Assembly: GCF_024159265.1 (NCBI RefSeq)
Contig: NZ_JAMYWY010000001.1
Location: forward strand, 6,510,001-6,574,000
Length of the DNA stretch: 64,000 nt
Direction: 5' to 3'
From: Paenibacillus sp. 1781tsa1
GTDB taxonomy: Bacteria > Bacillota > Bacilli > Paenibacillales > Paenibacillaceae
In this document: one piece after another, positions 25,252-34,214 of the stretch
How the letters are laid out: each line of letters opens with the position of its first letter
Numbering within the stretch: the first letter of the stretch is position 1
Program-made: the position numbers and the translations under genes
Notes under the pieces: generated by a model
Told to the model about the DNA's origin: nothing
Seen by the model: the letters and a program-made list of their open reading frames with translations, nothing else
Database searches by the model: none

Positions 25252-26847
25252 TCACCATCCTTCCTCAGCTTCAGGCGAACCATTGATCTTGCCTTTCATC
25301 CGTTTCTGGTTATCCTGAACCGTAGAAGGACGATTGATCATTTTCCACCACGGCACACGAATAAGAATATCCTTGGTGTCTGTCTTACTATAAGGGCTAA
25401 GACCTGACAGATAAGGTACACCAAACGAAGTCATCTGTGTCAGATGCACCGAGATCAGGACCAAGCCAATGACAATGCCATACAGTCCGAGCATACCCGC
25501 CAATAACATGATCGGAAATCGCAATAGACGCACAGTAATCGCAAAGTTAAACCGCGGAATTGTAAAGGAAGCTATACCTGTCATGGATACGATAATAACC
25601 ATCGGTGCAGACACAATTCCTGCCTGAACTGCGGCCTGCCCGATCACAAGTGCGCCGAGAATACTGACCGCTTGACCCACTGTTTTGGGTAACCTGACCC
25701 CGGCTTCCCGAAGGGCTTCGAACGACAGCTCCATGATGAGGGCTTCCACCAGAGCCGGAAAAGGGATAGCTTCCCGTGCACCGGCAATACTCAGAATTAG
25801 CGTGGTAGGTAACATATCCTGATGAAATGTTGTGATTGAGATATACAATGCTGGTAGAAATAGAGCAATGGCTACGAATAAAAAGCGAATCCAGCGTACC
25901 AGATTACTGATGAAGAATCGTTCATAATAATCCTCACTAGCCTGAAGCATCTGCCACATCGTGACTGGCGCAATTAACGCAAAGGGAGTGCCGTCTACCA
26001 AAATGGCAAATCGCCCTTCCAACAGGTTGCCTGCTACTGTATCCGGGCGCTCCGAATAGTGCATCTGCGGGAATGGAGAATACGGGTGGTCTTCAATCAG
26101 TTCCTCAATGTAACCCGTCTCCAGAATGCCATCGATCTTTATTTTTTCCAGACGTTTCTTCACGTCCCGTATCAACTTCGGATCAGCAATATCGTCCAGA
26201 TAGGTCAGAACGATGTCGGTCTTGGTCTCGGTGCCTAGTGTCATACTCACCATCTTAAGAGAGGGAGTTTTCAGCTTGAACCGCAGTAAAGCCGTATTCA
26301 CACGGAGTGTTTCGGTAAATCCCTCACGCGGTCCCCGAATGACGGATTCTGTCTGCGGTTCCTCCACACCACGTCTGACGCCGCCTTTGACATTGAACAT
26401 CCAGGCTTCGCGACTTCCATCGACAACCAAAAGGGCAGAGGATGCCAGCACCCCTTCTGTCGCAGCAGCCCAAGTATCCACTCGCTTCACCTGTGTCAGC
26501 TCAACACGTGTATCATCCAGTGGAACATCTGGTTCATCTGTACGCTGCTGCACCAGCCCTCGAATAATTGGGCGCAGCATATGCTCCTGGATGTCAGCCG
26601 AGTTAACAATGCCTTCAATATAGACCAGAAGCCCTTTCATTTCCGGGGTAATCATGACGTTGCGAAAAACCACATCCGAGCATTCGGAGAAGATCTCCTT
26701 TACCGCTTGAACCTGAGTTTCATGTACTGCACTAATCGGCTGCCGTAGAAAAGGCGGGGATGGCAGTCCCAAAGGGATATGTTTTTTCTCTTCTGAAGCT
26801 CGCCCCGGTTGTTGGGACTTGTCTTTCCCAGATGTTTTGTCCGCCAT
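25252..26847 (-). CDS. Spore germination receptor subunit, GerAA family
   Basis: A subunit of the germinant receptor, thought to form the ion-conducting oligomer. 531 residues: a long soluble N-terminal domain (to about 330) beginning with a Pro/Lys-rich leader, with the motifs VYIEGIVNSADIQEHMLRP and GSREAWMFNVKGG; then the membrane part with RFLFVAIALFLPALYISITTFHQDMLPT, REAIPFPALVEALIMELSFEALREAG (the strong family signature) and TVGQAVSILGALVIGQAAVQAG. A good ribosome site (GGAGGGGCGGC) precedes the ATG at 26847. First gene of the operon. Germinant specificity cannot be read from sequence. Confidence 0.95.
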   Translation of the reverse strand: MADKTSGKDKSQQPGRASEEKKHIPLGLPSPPFLRQPISAVHETQVQAVKEIFSECSDVVFRNVMITPEMKGLLVYIEGIVNSADIQEHMLRPIIRGLVQQRTDEPDVPLDDTRVELTQVKRVDTWAAATEGVLASSALLVVDGSREAWMFNVKGGVRRGVEEPQTESVIRGPREGFTETLRVNTALLRFKLKTPSLKMVSMTLGTETKTDIVLTYLDDIADPKLIRDVKKRLEKIKIDGILETGYIEELIEDHPYSPFPQMHYSERPDTVAGNLLEGRFAILVDGTPFALIAPVTMWQMLQASEDYYERFFISNLVRWIRFLFVAIALFLPALYISITTFHQDMLPTTLILSIAGAREAIPFPALVEALIMELSFEALREAGVRLPKTVGQAVSILGALVIGQAAVQAGIVSAPMVIIVSMTGIASFTIPRFNFAITVRLLRFPIMLLAGMLGLYGIVIGLVLISVHLTQMTSFGVPYLSGLSPYSKTDTKDILIRVPWWKMINRPSTVQDNQKRMKGKINGSPEAEEGW

Positions 26848-26955
26848 ATGCCGCCCCTCCGTTCTTGTTTTTTATACAAGGTAGCTTGTGCCAGACAGCT
26901 GGGAATTATGTGGTCTTTTTTGCAAAATTACGATTAAATTCGCTGAGTTCAGACA

Positions 26956-26988
26956 GCAAAAAGGCCTCTGTATTGAACAGAGACCTTC
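26956..26988 (-). terminator. Terminator after the siderophore operon
   Basis: AAGGCCTCTGT and ACAGAGACCTT (about 26960-26987) form a stem with one mismatch, followed on the minus strand by TTTTTGC. It ends the operon at 27022-30721 before the germination operon. Confidence 0.8.
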
Positions 26989-27021
26989 CTGACACCCAAC
27001 GCATGAATTGTTTACTTCACT

Positions 27022-28008
27022 TTAGTTGATGCTTGCGTCCACTTCTTTAATCATTTCTTGAATGGATTCCAACCCACCACCAGACAAGTACCAGTAATTC
27101 GGATCGAGATAAACAATATGTCCTTCTTTATATGCTGTTGTATTTTTCACCAAATCGTTCTCGATCACTTGTTTCGCGGGAGATGCCTCACCGTTACCTG
27201 CAACCACTGCACTGCGATCCACTACAAAGAGGTAATCCGGATTCTGCTCCATGACATATTCAAACGAAACGCTCTGCCCATGTGTGGATACTTCAATATT
27301 CGGATCTGACGGAGTAAAACCAAATACGTCATGAATAACACCAAAACGGGAACCCGCACCATAAGCGCTCAGTTTGCCTTCGTTCGTCAGGACGATTAGC
27401 GCATTTTTACCTGCTGTCGTTACTTTGTCATGTAGTGCCTTAACAGATGTTTCGATCGAGGCAATGGCTTCTTCTGCTTCTTTTTCTCTACCAAAGATGT
27501 CCCCGAGGGTCTTTACGTTACTGGTCAGGGAATTCATATAATCTGCCGTATCTACCGCCATATATATCGTTGGTGCAATCTCACTCAGTTCTTCATACGA
27601 ATCCTGGAGTCGTCCCGAGATAATGATTAGATCTGGTTTCATCGCGTTGACTTTCTCAAAATCAGCCTCTTTCAGACCACCAACATTGGTGTACTTTGCA
27701 TCATTATACTTGTCCAGATAAGGAGGTACGCCTTCCTGCGGAACACCTGCAACTTCTACGCCCAGCTGATCCAATGAATCCAATACACCGTAGTCAAAGA
27801 CAACGACCTTCTCTGGATTTTTCTTTACTTTTGTTTCACCCAGTTTATGTTTGATAACCACTTCTTCACTTGCTTGATCTGCTGGTGCAGCAGCTTCTGA
27901 TCCTGTGCCACTGCTTGCTCCTGTATGATCTGCCGCCTTATTCCCACCACAAGCTGCCAGGAGAACCGACAACACCACTAATAACGTAAACACCCAACTC
28001 TTTTTCAT
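27022..28008 (-). CDS. Siderophore ABC transporter substrate-binding lipoprotein (YclQ/CeuE type)
   Basis: Extracellular iron-siderophore receptor. 328 residues, signal peptide with lipobox LLAAC-G-G, an acidic/Ser linker, then a class III binding-protein fold: VVVFDYGVLDSLDQLGV, YTNVGGLKEADFEKVNAMKPDLIIISGR and a C-terminal helix. Closest pattern is YclQ/FatB/CeuE (catecholate, e.g. petrobactin-type). The gene order permease-permease-ATPase-binding protein is exactly that of B. subtilis yclNOPQ. A Fur box precedes the operon. The precise siderophore is inferred. Confidence 0.9.
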   Translation of the reverse strand: MKKSWVFTLLVVLSVLLAACGGNKAADHTGASSGTGSEAAAPADQASEEVVIKHKLGETKVKKNPEKVVVFDYGVLDSLDQLGVEVAGVPQEGVPPYLDKYNDAKYTNVGGLKEADFEKVNAMKPDLIIISGRLQDSYEELSEIAPTIYMAVDTADYMNSLTSNVKTLGDIFGREKEAEEAIASIETSVKALHDKVTTAGKNALIVLTNEGKLSAYGAGSRFGVIHDVFGFTPSDPNIEVSTHGQSVSFEYVMEQNPDYLFVVDRSAVVAGNGEASPAKQVIENDLVKNTTAYKEGHIVYLDPNYWYLSGGGLESIQEMIKEVDASIN

Positions 28009-28050
28009 GAATAGACACCTCTCACTCTCTATATTTGACTACCTTTTCAC

Positions 28051-28809
28051 TTACGCAAAATACACACAAATCTTACGTCCATCAATCCATTGCACAGGGA
28101 TGTGCATGTCATAGACGCTCTGCAATACACCCGTATCGATGATGTCTTCCGTCTTGCCTTCTTTCACTACGCGTCCATCCTTGAGTGCAACAATATAGTC
28201 GGAGTAACAGGAGGCAAAATTGATGTCGTGAATGACAATGACAATCGTTTTGCCGAGTTCATCCACCATTCTTCGCAGCACCTTCATAATCTGAACAGAA
28301 TGTTTCATATCCAGGTTATTCAAAGGCTCATCGAGCAAAATATACTCGGTGTTCTGGGCAATCACCATGGCGATATATGCCCGCTGCCGCTGTCCTCCAC
28401 TCAATTCATCCAGATACTTCTTGCGGAATGGGGCCAGTTCCATATAGTCGATGGCCTCCTGAATCCACTGTTGATCCTCAGGTGTGAGCCTTCCTTGTGA
28501 ATACGGGAACCTTCCAAAAGCCACAAGATCCTCCACAGTCAACCGAATGTTGATGTGATTGGATTGTTTGAGGACTGATATTTTGCGCGACAAGTCCTTG
28601 TTCTTCCAGTCTCCAATCTCGCGCCCTTCAATCAGGACTTGTCCTGTATCCTTGCTGATTAGCCTGGTAATCATGGACAACAAGGTGCTTTTCCCAGCTC
28701 CATTTGGTCCAATAAATGATGTAATCTTTCCTTTGGCAATATTCAGTGATACGTCATCCACTACTCGGACGCCGCCGTATTGTTTTGTAACATTTCTGAC
28801 TTCTACCAC
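28051..28809 (-). CDS. Siderophore ABC transporter ATP-binding protein (YclP type)
   Basis: ATPase that drives import through the two upstream permeases. 252 residues. Walker A GPNGAGKST (about 33-41), Q-loop in KQSNHINIRLTVEDLVAFGRFPYSQGR, signature LSGGQRQRAYIAM, Walker B ILLDEPLNNLD and switch His in VIHDIN. These are standard for the FecCD-type iron(III) siderophore family. The start is GTG at 28809 after AAGGAG. It overlaps the upstream permease by 7 bp. Confidence 0.94.
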   Translation of the reverse strand: MVEVRNVTKQYGGVRVVDDVSLNIAKGKITSFIGPNGAGKSTLLSMITRLISKDTGQVLIEGREIGDWKNKDLSRKISVLKQSNHINIRLTVEDLVAFGRFPYSQGRLTPEDQQWIQEAIDYMELAPFRKKYLDELSGGQRQRAYIAMVIAQNTEYILLDEPLNNLDMKHSVQIMKVLRRMVDELGKTIVIVIHDINFASCYSDYIVALKDGRVVKEGKTEDIIDTGVLQSVYDMHIPVQWIDGRKICVYFA

Positions 28810-29771
28810 GACTTATTCTCCTTTAGCAGTAAATAGATGAAGTACACGCCGCCTATAAAGTTAATAATGACACTTACTGTAGTCGCAAATGTAAACACCC
28901 GTTCTACAATGAGTTGTCCACCAACCAATGCAACTACTGCGATCAGGACCGAACCCCAGATCAGTACTTTATGCCGATGTGTCCGGAACACCTGATGCGC
29001 GAGATTCACGACTAGCAATCCCAAAAACATAATTGGACCCACCAGCGCTGTGGAGATCGAAACCAGAACCATCACCACCAGCAGCAGCCTCTTCACAATG
29101 TAATCGTAATCGACCCCGAGATTCACTGCGTGATCTTTGCCGAGGGACAATACGTCGAGATATTTGGTAAACTTCTGCGCGTACAGCAGGATCACAATAA
29201 TCGCAGCGATTGAGATGATCAGCAGATCCGTATTCACATTGTTAAAGCTCGCAAACATCTTGCCCTGCAACACAAGGAACTCATTCGGGTCGATCAGTAC
29301 CTCCATGAAGGAAGACATGCTCTGGAACAGCGTACCCAGAATAAGACCCACCAGCAGCAACAGATAAATATTACGCCCCTGTTCCCTGCGGAACATGAAC
29401 TGATGTAATAGTAGAGCAAACAACGTCATGAGCAGGACAGATATTGCAAAATTAAGGTTTTTGTTCACAAAACTGATATGTGTGCTTCCAAACACAAACA
29501 CGGCAAACGTCTGAAACAGCATATATAAGGAATCGAGGCCCATGATGCCAGGTGTCAGAATGCGATTGTTGGTTATCGTTTGGAAAATAGCTGTAGAGTA
29601 CGCGATGCAGGCACCTGTCAATACAATGGCGAGAATCTTTTTCCCTCTTCGAGGCAATATGTAGTCCCAGTTCCCTCCGGATTGAATGACCAGAAATACG
29701 CCAATCAGCAGCACCGCCGCTGCAATGAACAAGATCAACTTCCATGTGTTCGCCGTATATTTCATTCTCAT
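28803..29771 (-). CDS. Siderophore ABC transporter permease (YclO type)
   Basis: FecCD-family permease, 322 residues with about 9-10 transmembrane segments. Seen: TGACIAYSTAIFQTITNNRILTPGIMGLDSLYML, matching the family's conserved G-x-x-L-s-G-x-x-x-Q..NPLA-P..LG region in its YclO variant, and VGPIMFLGLLVVNLAH near the C-terminus for the coupling helix. The start overlaps the previous stop in ATGA. Forms a heterodimer with the gene product at 29768-30721. Confidence 0.92.
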   Translation of the reverse strand: MRMKYTANTWKLILFIAAAVLLIGVFLVIQSGGNWDYILPRRGKKILAIVLTGACIAYSTAIFQTITNNRILTPGIMGLDSLYMLFQTFAVFVFGSTHISFVNKNLNFAISVLLMTLFALLLHQFMFRREQGRNIYLLLLVGLILGTLFQSMSSFMEVLIDPNEFLVLQGKMFASFNNVNTDLLIISIAAIIVILLYAQKFTKYLDVLSLGKDHAVNLGVDYDYIVKRLLLVVMVLVSISTALVGPIMFLGLLVVNLAHQVFRTHRHKVLIWGSVLIAVVALVGGQLIVERVFTFATTVSVIINFIGGVYFIYLLLKENKSW

Positions 29772-30721
29772 GATCCATAAGCCTTTCTTCGAAGCAGTAA
29801 ATACAGGAATAATACACTACCCACAACTCCCACCGTCAGACTGATTGAAAGTTGATAAGGATAAATAATCAATTGACCCAAAATGTCGCAGACCAGAACG
29901 AAAATCGCACCAAGTACTGCCGTATGAGGTAACGTATCACGCAAGTTATCCCCTTTGTAGAGTGTTACGATATTCGGCACGACAAGGCCCAGAAACGGAA
30001 TTGTGCCTACCGTAATAATCACAACCGCTGAGACCATCGCCACCAGAATCAGGCCGATATTCACTACTCGACGATACGCCAACCCAAGGTTGATTGAGAA
30101 ATCTTCGCCCATTCCTGCAAGTGTAAAACGATTAGCAAACAGGTATACGATAATGAGCAACGGGATACTGATATAGATCAGTTCATAACGGCCCTTCATG
30201 ATGGTGGAGAAGTCACCCTGCAACCAAGACGAGATGTTCTGGATCAGATCGTTTTTGTAAGCAAAAAATGTCGTGACGGAGCTTACAATGTTGCCAAACA
30301 TAAGACCTAGCAGAGCAATATATATCGTATCCTTAAACTTGACTTTCTCCAGAATTCGCATAAAAATCAGCGTTCCTGCCAGAGCAAAGGCAAAAGCGAC
30401 CAGCATTTTTTGCAGAGGGGATGCTCCGGGAAACCACATTAACGTCACAAGAATACCCAATCTCGCTGAGTCCATCGTTCCTGCTGTTGTTGGGGATACA
30501 AATCGGTTGCGTGTCAGTTGCTGCATAATCAGTCCGATTACACTCATGCTGATCCCGGCGACAAGAATGCTGATCAGGCGGGGAAACCGGCTAACTTGTA
30601 ATACCTGTAGCTGGACAGAGGACAAATGAAATATATCCAATGGCGAAATGTCTGAATTGCCAATAAATATGTATACGATAGATAAGACAGCCAATACGAT
30701 CAACATATAACCTAACTTCAT
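29768..30721 (-). CDS. Siderophore ABC transporter permease (YclN type)
   Basis: FecCD-family permease, 317 residues, about 9 hydrophobic segments. Seen: RFPRLISILVAGISMSVIGLIMQQLTRNRFVSPTTAGTMDSARLG, a clear family signature (R-l-PR...aGa.L...G...Q), and VGTIPFLGLVVPNIV. First gene of the operon. The promoter region is AT-rich and holds a Fur box at 30786-30804, so expression should rise under iron limitation. A weak ribosome site (GGGGATTAGTAGAGAG) precedes the ATG. Confidence 0.92.
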   Translation of the reverse strand: MKLGYMLIVLAVLSIVYIFIGNSDISPLDIFHLSSVQLQVLQVSRFPRLISILVAGISMSVIGLIMQQLTRNRFVSPTTAGTMDSARLGILVTLMWFPGASPLQKMLVAFAFALAGTLIFMRILEKVKFKDTIYIALLGLMFGNIVSSVTTFFAYKNDLIQNISSWLQGDFSTIMKGRYELIYISIPLLIIVYLFANRFTLAGMGEDFSINLGLAYRRVVNIGLILVAMVSAVVIITVGTIPFLGLVVPNIVTLYKGDNLRDTLPHTAVLGAIFVLVCDILGQLIIYPYQLSISLTVGVVGSVLFLYLLLRRKAYGS

Positions 30722-30785
30722 CTCTCTACTAATCCCCTTACCGATCGCCGTAAAACATTCGTAGTTGCTCTACCTCGCATCATTT

Positions 30786-30804
30786 GATATTGATACTCAT
30801 TATC
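30786..30804 (-). promoter_or_regulatory. Fur box of the siderophore operon
   Basis: On the minus strand GATAATGAGTATCAATATC. This matches 17 of 19 positions of the Fur consensus GATAATGATWATCATTATC. It lies about 65 bp upstream of the first permease start. Confidence 0.85.
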
Positions 30805-30920
30805 AATTACATAAATTATATCGACACTAAATTCATCATGTCAACCTCCGCTTGCTTCTTTTTTCTTAAATTTCATGAAACAACCTGAAATACATATAAT
30901 ATAGGATTAATAATATATAA

Positions 30921-30949
30921 GGAAAAAAGCCTTCCATGTGGAAGGCTTA
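30921..30949 (-). terminator. Terminator of the gene at 30970-31305
   Basis: AAGCCTTCC and GGAAGGCTT pair perfectly with a 4-nt loop (30928-30949). The stem is followed by TTTTTTCC on the minus strand. Confidence 0.85.
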
Positions 30950-30969
30950 ATATTTATTATGGCGTGTAG

Positions 30970-31305
30970 TTAATCTGCAAAATAATCTTCAGGCACATAG
31001 CGAATCTCCGACTTCGCATAGATGCTTAGCGTGTGACTCTCCTTGTCGTACACGACCCGTTCACCATCTACGTAGTACCAGTGTTTCAAAAGGGGCTGAT
31101 CTTTGCGTTGGACGAAGCGAAATACGTTCAGTTCCTGTCTAAGCTCCACAATCTGTTCCACAATCTGCTCGTCCAGACCCGTCACGGTAAATATGAAGCC
31201 TGTACCTTCCTGTTGGAAACGATAGGACAGGGAATCTGTTTTGCTATTAGCCAGTCCTCGCCCGGTCACCGCATGTTTGACCATAAACCATTCCTGTTGC
31301 GCCAT
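30970..31305 (-). CDS. Hypothetical protein, 111 residues
   Basis: No family recognised. Soluble, mixed alpha/beta composition with many aromatic residues (WFMVKHAVTGRGLANS, FRFVQRKDQPLLKHWYYVDG, YVPEDYF) and a central acidic helix (DEQIVEQIVELRQEL). A strong ribosome site (AAGGAGGATATACACGT) and its own terminator support a real gene. It is 45 bp downstream of the pirin gene, in the same direction, and may share its transcript. Confidence 0.7.
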   Translation of the reverse strand: MAQQEWFMVKHAVTGRGLANSKTDSLSYRFQQEGTGFIFTVTGLDEQIVEQIVELRQELNVFRFVQRKDQPLLKHWYYVDGERVVYDKESHTLSIYAKSEIRYVPEDYFAD

Positions 31306-31349
31306 ACGTGTATATCCTCCTTCATCTTGGAGTTCATTTCATCAGCCAT

Positions 31350-32051
31350 CTACGGCAAATCAATAATCATATAGAACGTATCTTCGTTTGCTTGCAGTTC
31401 GATTGAATCTCGCTGTTCCACACGAGCCGTGTCACCTTCGCTCAACAGGTACTCTCCATCCAATCCCAGCTTGCCTTCGATGGAGAAAATGTACATCCGA
31501 CGGCCTGCATCCTGATTAAAGGTAAACGTTTCGTCTTTGGCTAATCGGCCAAGGTAGATCGTCATATCCTGATGAATGCTCGCAACTCTTGGTCCTCCAT
31601 CTGGGGATACAATCGGCACGAATGCTCCTGCCAGTGCCGCTGGATCAAATGATGTGGTCTCATACGAGGGTTGCAGCCCTTTCGTATGCGGCATGAACCA
31701 GAGCTGAAGCAGACGTACTTCTTCGGTATCGGATGCATTATGCTCGGTATGAATCATGCCACTGCCTGCTGACATTCGCTGAATACCGCCAAAACCTGTA
31801 ACGGCGACATTACCCAGATTATCTTCATGTCGTAGCTTGCCTCTGAGTACGATGGACACAATCTCCATATCACTATGCGGGTGAGCTCCAAAACCGCGAC
31901 CAGGCGCAATTACATCGTCGTTCGCTACCCGCATTGGTCCAAACGCCGTATTCTCCGGGTCTTGGTATTCTCCGAAAGAAAAGCTGTGACTACCACGGAG
32001 CCAGCCTCGATCAAAGCTGGAGCGGGCATCGGATGGAATGACGTTAATCAT
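31350..32051 (-). CDS. Pirin-family protein (bicupin)
   Basis: Metal-binding bicupin; some members act as quercetin 2,3-dioxygenases or redox sensors. 233 residues. Seen: SFDRGWLRGSHSFSFGEY near the N-terminus, GRGFGAHPHSDMEIVSIVLRG with the metal-binding histidines, MSAGSGMIHTEHNAS with the third His and Glu, and LLQLWFMPHTKGLQPSYE (pirin signature). The C-terminal cupin is shortened, as in YhhW-like members. The ATG at 32051 is 9 nt after GGAGG; the frame's first ATG at 32060 abuts the site. Substrate unknown. Confidence 0.92.
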   Translation of the reverse strand: MINVIPSDARSSFDRGWLRGSHSFSFGEYQDPENTAFGPMRVANDDVIAPGRGFGAHPHSDMEIVSIVLRGKLRHEDNLGNVAVTGFGGIQRMSAGSGMIHTEHNASDTEEVRLLQLWFMPHTKGLQPSYETTSFDPAALAGAFVPIVSPDGGPRVASIHQDMTIYLGRLAKDETFTFNQDAGRRMYIFSIEGKLGLDGEYLLSEGDTARVEQRDSIELQANEDTFYMIIDLP

Positions 32052-32147
32052 AAAATGCATCCTCCTTATTTTTTCTTAGTTGCATACTTATTCTCATTGT
32101 AACAAACCACAGGCATGTCGTCCAAACTAAAAAAGTTCTCTACCGAT

Positions 32148-32184
32148 CAGGCCGGTTCGCAAATACAATTTCCGAACCGGCCTG
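32148..32184 (-). terminator. Strong hairpin, probable terminator after the DoxX gene
   Basis: A 12-bp perfect stem (CAGGCCGGTTCG with CGAACCGGCCTG). On the minus strand a run of six T follows after about 13 nt. It lies about 70 bp past the DoxX stop. Confidence 0.6.
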
Positions 32185-32252
32185 GCCAATAAAGAACCTC
32201 GTTACAGGACTAATCCTGAACTTCATTATTAATTTAACAATCGTTAGTCACT

Positions 32253-32666
32253 TCAAGCACTCACATTCTGGCGAGCGTTCCCCTGTCTGGAGAAAAGATA
32301 ATCCACAGCCAGAAAACGGCTTCCTGTGAAAAGCAGTGTCAGTGAACCCGCCAACAGCAGGTAATCGAACTCGGTACCACTCATGAATGGCTGACCCACT
32401 TTGGCTGTAAGCAGAACACCACCCATAACGATAACAAACAGAGCAGCAAACACACGTGTTCCGAGACCCAGAATCATCGCTGCACCACCTACCAACTCAA
32501 TAATCGCTACAACGGATGCGAGAAATCCGGGAATACCGATACTTTCAAAAAATCCTACCGTACCGCTAATTCCACCTTCGAATTTACTCCAACCATGCAA
32601 TACAAAGATCAAACCAATCATAATCCTGGAGAAAAGCAGTCCAATCTCTACACTTTTATTATTCAT
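32253..32666 (-). CDS. DoxX-family membrane protein
   Basis: 137 residues, four predicted transmembrane helices. Seen: GLLFSRIMIGLIFVLHGWSKFEGG at the N-terminus (typical DoxX start with the conserved HGWSK), GIPGFLASVVAIIELVGGAAMILGLGTR and GTEFDYLLLAGSLTLLF. DoxX homologues are linked to thiosulfate:quinone reduction or to oxidative stress complexes. Here it stands next to a pirin gene, a combination that suggests redox stress, but that is inference. ATG at 32666 is chosen because AAAGGAAG lies 6 nt upstream. Confidence 0.88.
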   Translation of the reverse strand: MNNKSVEIGLLFSRIMIGLIFVLHGWSKFEGGISGTVGFFESIGIPGFLASVVAIIELVGGAAMILGLGTRVFAALFVIVMGGVLLTAKVGQPFMSGTEFDYLLLAGSLTLLFTGSRFLAVDYLFSRQGNARQNVSA

Positions 32667-32725
32667 GTTCATCTTCCTTTCTCGTTATATTCGACATATT
32701 CGACCTCACATTTACCCAGATTAAT

Positions 32726-33586
32726 CTATCCGATGGACCAAACAAACAAGATAGACAGCAATAGAAAAACAGTAGCCGACATCAGAACAGCATAACGTGG
32801 CAATCTCAGCGTCACGTCCTTTTCCGGGTCCAATAGACGTGAAATTCGGACATTCACCGACGTATCTGCAAATGAGGATTGAACGGTCAGGTCTTTTGCT
32901 CCCCAAGGTTCAGGACAAGCACGGAGCAACTTGAGCAAAGCACTGCCAATGCCTGCCACATTGCCTGTACGCTCAATGGCCTCATTGTCTGCCAGAATTT
33001 CTCGAACGATATGATATTGCTTTGAAGTGTGCTTTAAGACAGGAATATACGGCATCATAATTGCAAATACCGATAGCAGTGTCGTCTTCAGAGGGTCACG
33101 GTGCCACAGATGGTGTACTTCATGATAGACAACCGCTACTTCCTCTTCCGCATCAAGCATGTCCAGTAGCCCAGTGGAAAGTACAATATAGGGCCTCCAT
33201 AGACCAATGGTAAATGCGACGGGTGAAAGCTTGTCCACCACAATGAAACTTGGCTGTCCTAGATCATGATATGTGGACTCCAACTCACGGGATAGCGCCC
33301 GAATCTCCATGGAGCGGAGCTTGTGGATCGCTGCCCGTGTTTTCATCATACGTACCGTTAGCAACCAGCCTGTTCCCGCAAATGTCAGCAATACCAGTGC
33401 CAGCAGGAAATGTCCCACGGATAACCAACCCAGTCGACTCATCCAATGATTGCAGAGCCAGAGCAGATTAAACGGGATATCCCAGCCAAAGATTTTGTAC
33501 ATCGCGTACATGAACATCTGCATGAACACGAGTAACGGAATGCCAAACCCGACGGTAAACAAAAGTTTCGAGCGGGTCTTCCACAT
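32726..33586 (-). CDS. M56-family (BlaR1/MecR1-like) membrane metallopeptidase without sensor domain
   Basis: 286 residues. N-terminal hydrophobic segments, then a zinc metalloprotease domain with HEVHH (about residue 178) and the downstream glutamate in EILADNEAI. A final hydrophobic segment ends the chain (LMSATVFLLLSILFVWSIG). No extracellular penicillin-binding sensor domain follows, unlike BlaR1 of beta-lactam resistance, so the signal is unknown. ATG at 33586 sits next to the TAA stop of the BlaI-like gene; the two are coupled. Expected role: cleave the cognate repressor after a signal (known for the family). Confidence 0.88.
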   Translation of the reverse strand: MWKTRSKLLFTVGFGIPLLVFMQMFMYAMYKIFGWDIPFNLLWLCNHWMSRLGWLSVGHFLLALVLLTFAGTGWLLTVRMMKTRAAIHKLRSMEIRALSRELESTYHDLGQPSFIVVDKLSPVAFTIGLWRPYIVLSTGLLDMLDAEEEVAVVYHEVHHLWHRDPLKTTLLSVFAIMMPYIPVLKHTSKQYHIVREILADNEAIERTGNVAGIGSALLKLLRACPEPWGAKDLTVQSSFADTSVNVRISRLLDPEKDVTLRLPRYAVLMSATVFLLLSILFVWSIG

Positions 33587-33587
33587 A

Positions 33588-34004
33588 TTAATCGCTATCC
33601 TTTTTCCACTGCTTGATCTTCTGTTCCAGGCGTTCAATCAGACCTGCATCTGCTTCGTCCAGCGCATCCAGCATATGATTCAATGCCAAAGCTCCGAATT
33701 CATCCACCAACTCATGTGACAGTTCCTTGGATTGGTCGTTCATAAACTCCTCCTTGCTCTGTACCGGTTGGTACAAAGATGTTCTGCCCTTTTGTGACTT
33801 TCCGAGAAGTCCCTTATCCACGAGCCGGTTCATCACGGTCATGACTGTATTAAAATTGACGTCTTTGTCTTGTTCAAGTGCGGTCTGCACTTCACGGATG
33901 CTGCTGCCAGGACGAGCCCATAAAATGTCCATAATCTTGGCCTCCAGCGGACCGAAAAATCGGTTGAGCCCACGCTCACCCACTTTGAAATTGTGTATTC
34001 TCAT
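33588..34004 (-). CDS. BlaI/MecI/CopY-family repressor
   Basis: 138 residues. N-terminal winged helix (LNRFFGPLEAKIMDILW, then SSIREVQTAL and NFNTVMTVMNRLVDKGLL with the recognition helix) and a C-terminal dimerisation helix ending in a Lys/Asp-rich tail. The N-M or S-F type cleavage site cannot be fixed. An inverted repeat fitting a BlaI operator lies upstream at 34021-34037, suggesting autoregulation. Paired with the M56 peptidase. No beta-lactamase gene is in the window. Confidence 0.92.
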   Translation of the reverse strand: MRIHNFKVGERGLNRFFGPLEAKIMDILWARPGSSIREVQTALEQDKDVNFNTVMTVMNRLVDKGLLGKSQKGRTSLYQPVQSKEEFMNDQSKELSHELVDEFGALALNHMLDALDEADAGLIERLEQKIKQWKKDSD

Positions 34005-34020
34005 GTTCTGACACCCCTCA

Positions 34021-34037
34021 CACTACCCATTGTAGTG
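34021..34037 (-). promoter_or_regulatory. Candidate BlaI-type operator
   Basis: CACTAC-ccatt-GTAGTG is a perfect 6-bp dyad with the ACTAC/GTAGT core seen in BlaI/MecI/CopY operators. It starts 17 bp upstream of the repressor start codon. Confidence 0.6.
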
Positions 34038-34106
34038 CCATCAAATGAGAAGTCAACCTCTATGTCAGCTATTTTATGTAAATGATTTGTAAATTTGTTT
34101 TCCATT

Positions 34107-34161
34107 TCAGCAAAAAAAAGCGAAAAACCGGGAAATTCCGTACGTTCACGGTTTGCCCGGT
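34107..34161 (-). terminator. Terminator of the catalase gene
   Basis: ACCGGG (34127-34132) pairs with CCCGGT (34156-34161), with inner pairing. On the minus strand the stem is followed by TTTTCGCTTTTTTTT. Confidence 0.75.
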
Positions 34162-34214
34162 CTTCACCGAATATCAGTCCATATGATGTTGTGAGAACAT
34201 GGTTTTACTGTGCT

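Noticed and set aside
32726..34004. Beta-lactam resistance regulator
   Set aside because: The peptidase lacks the penicillin-binding sensor and no beta-lactamase is nearby; naming it BlaR1 would over-claim.
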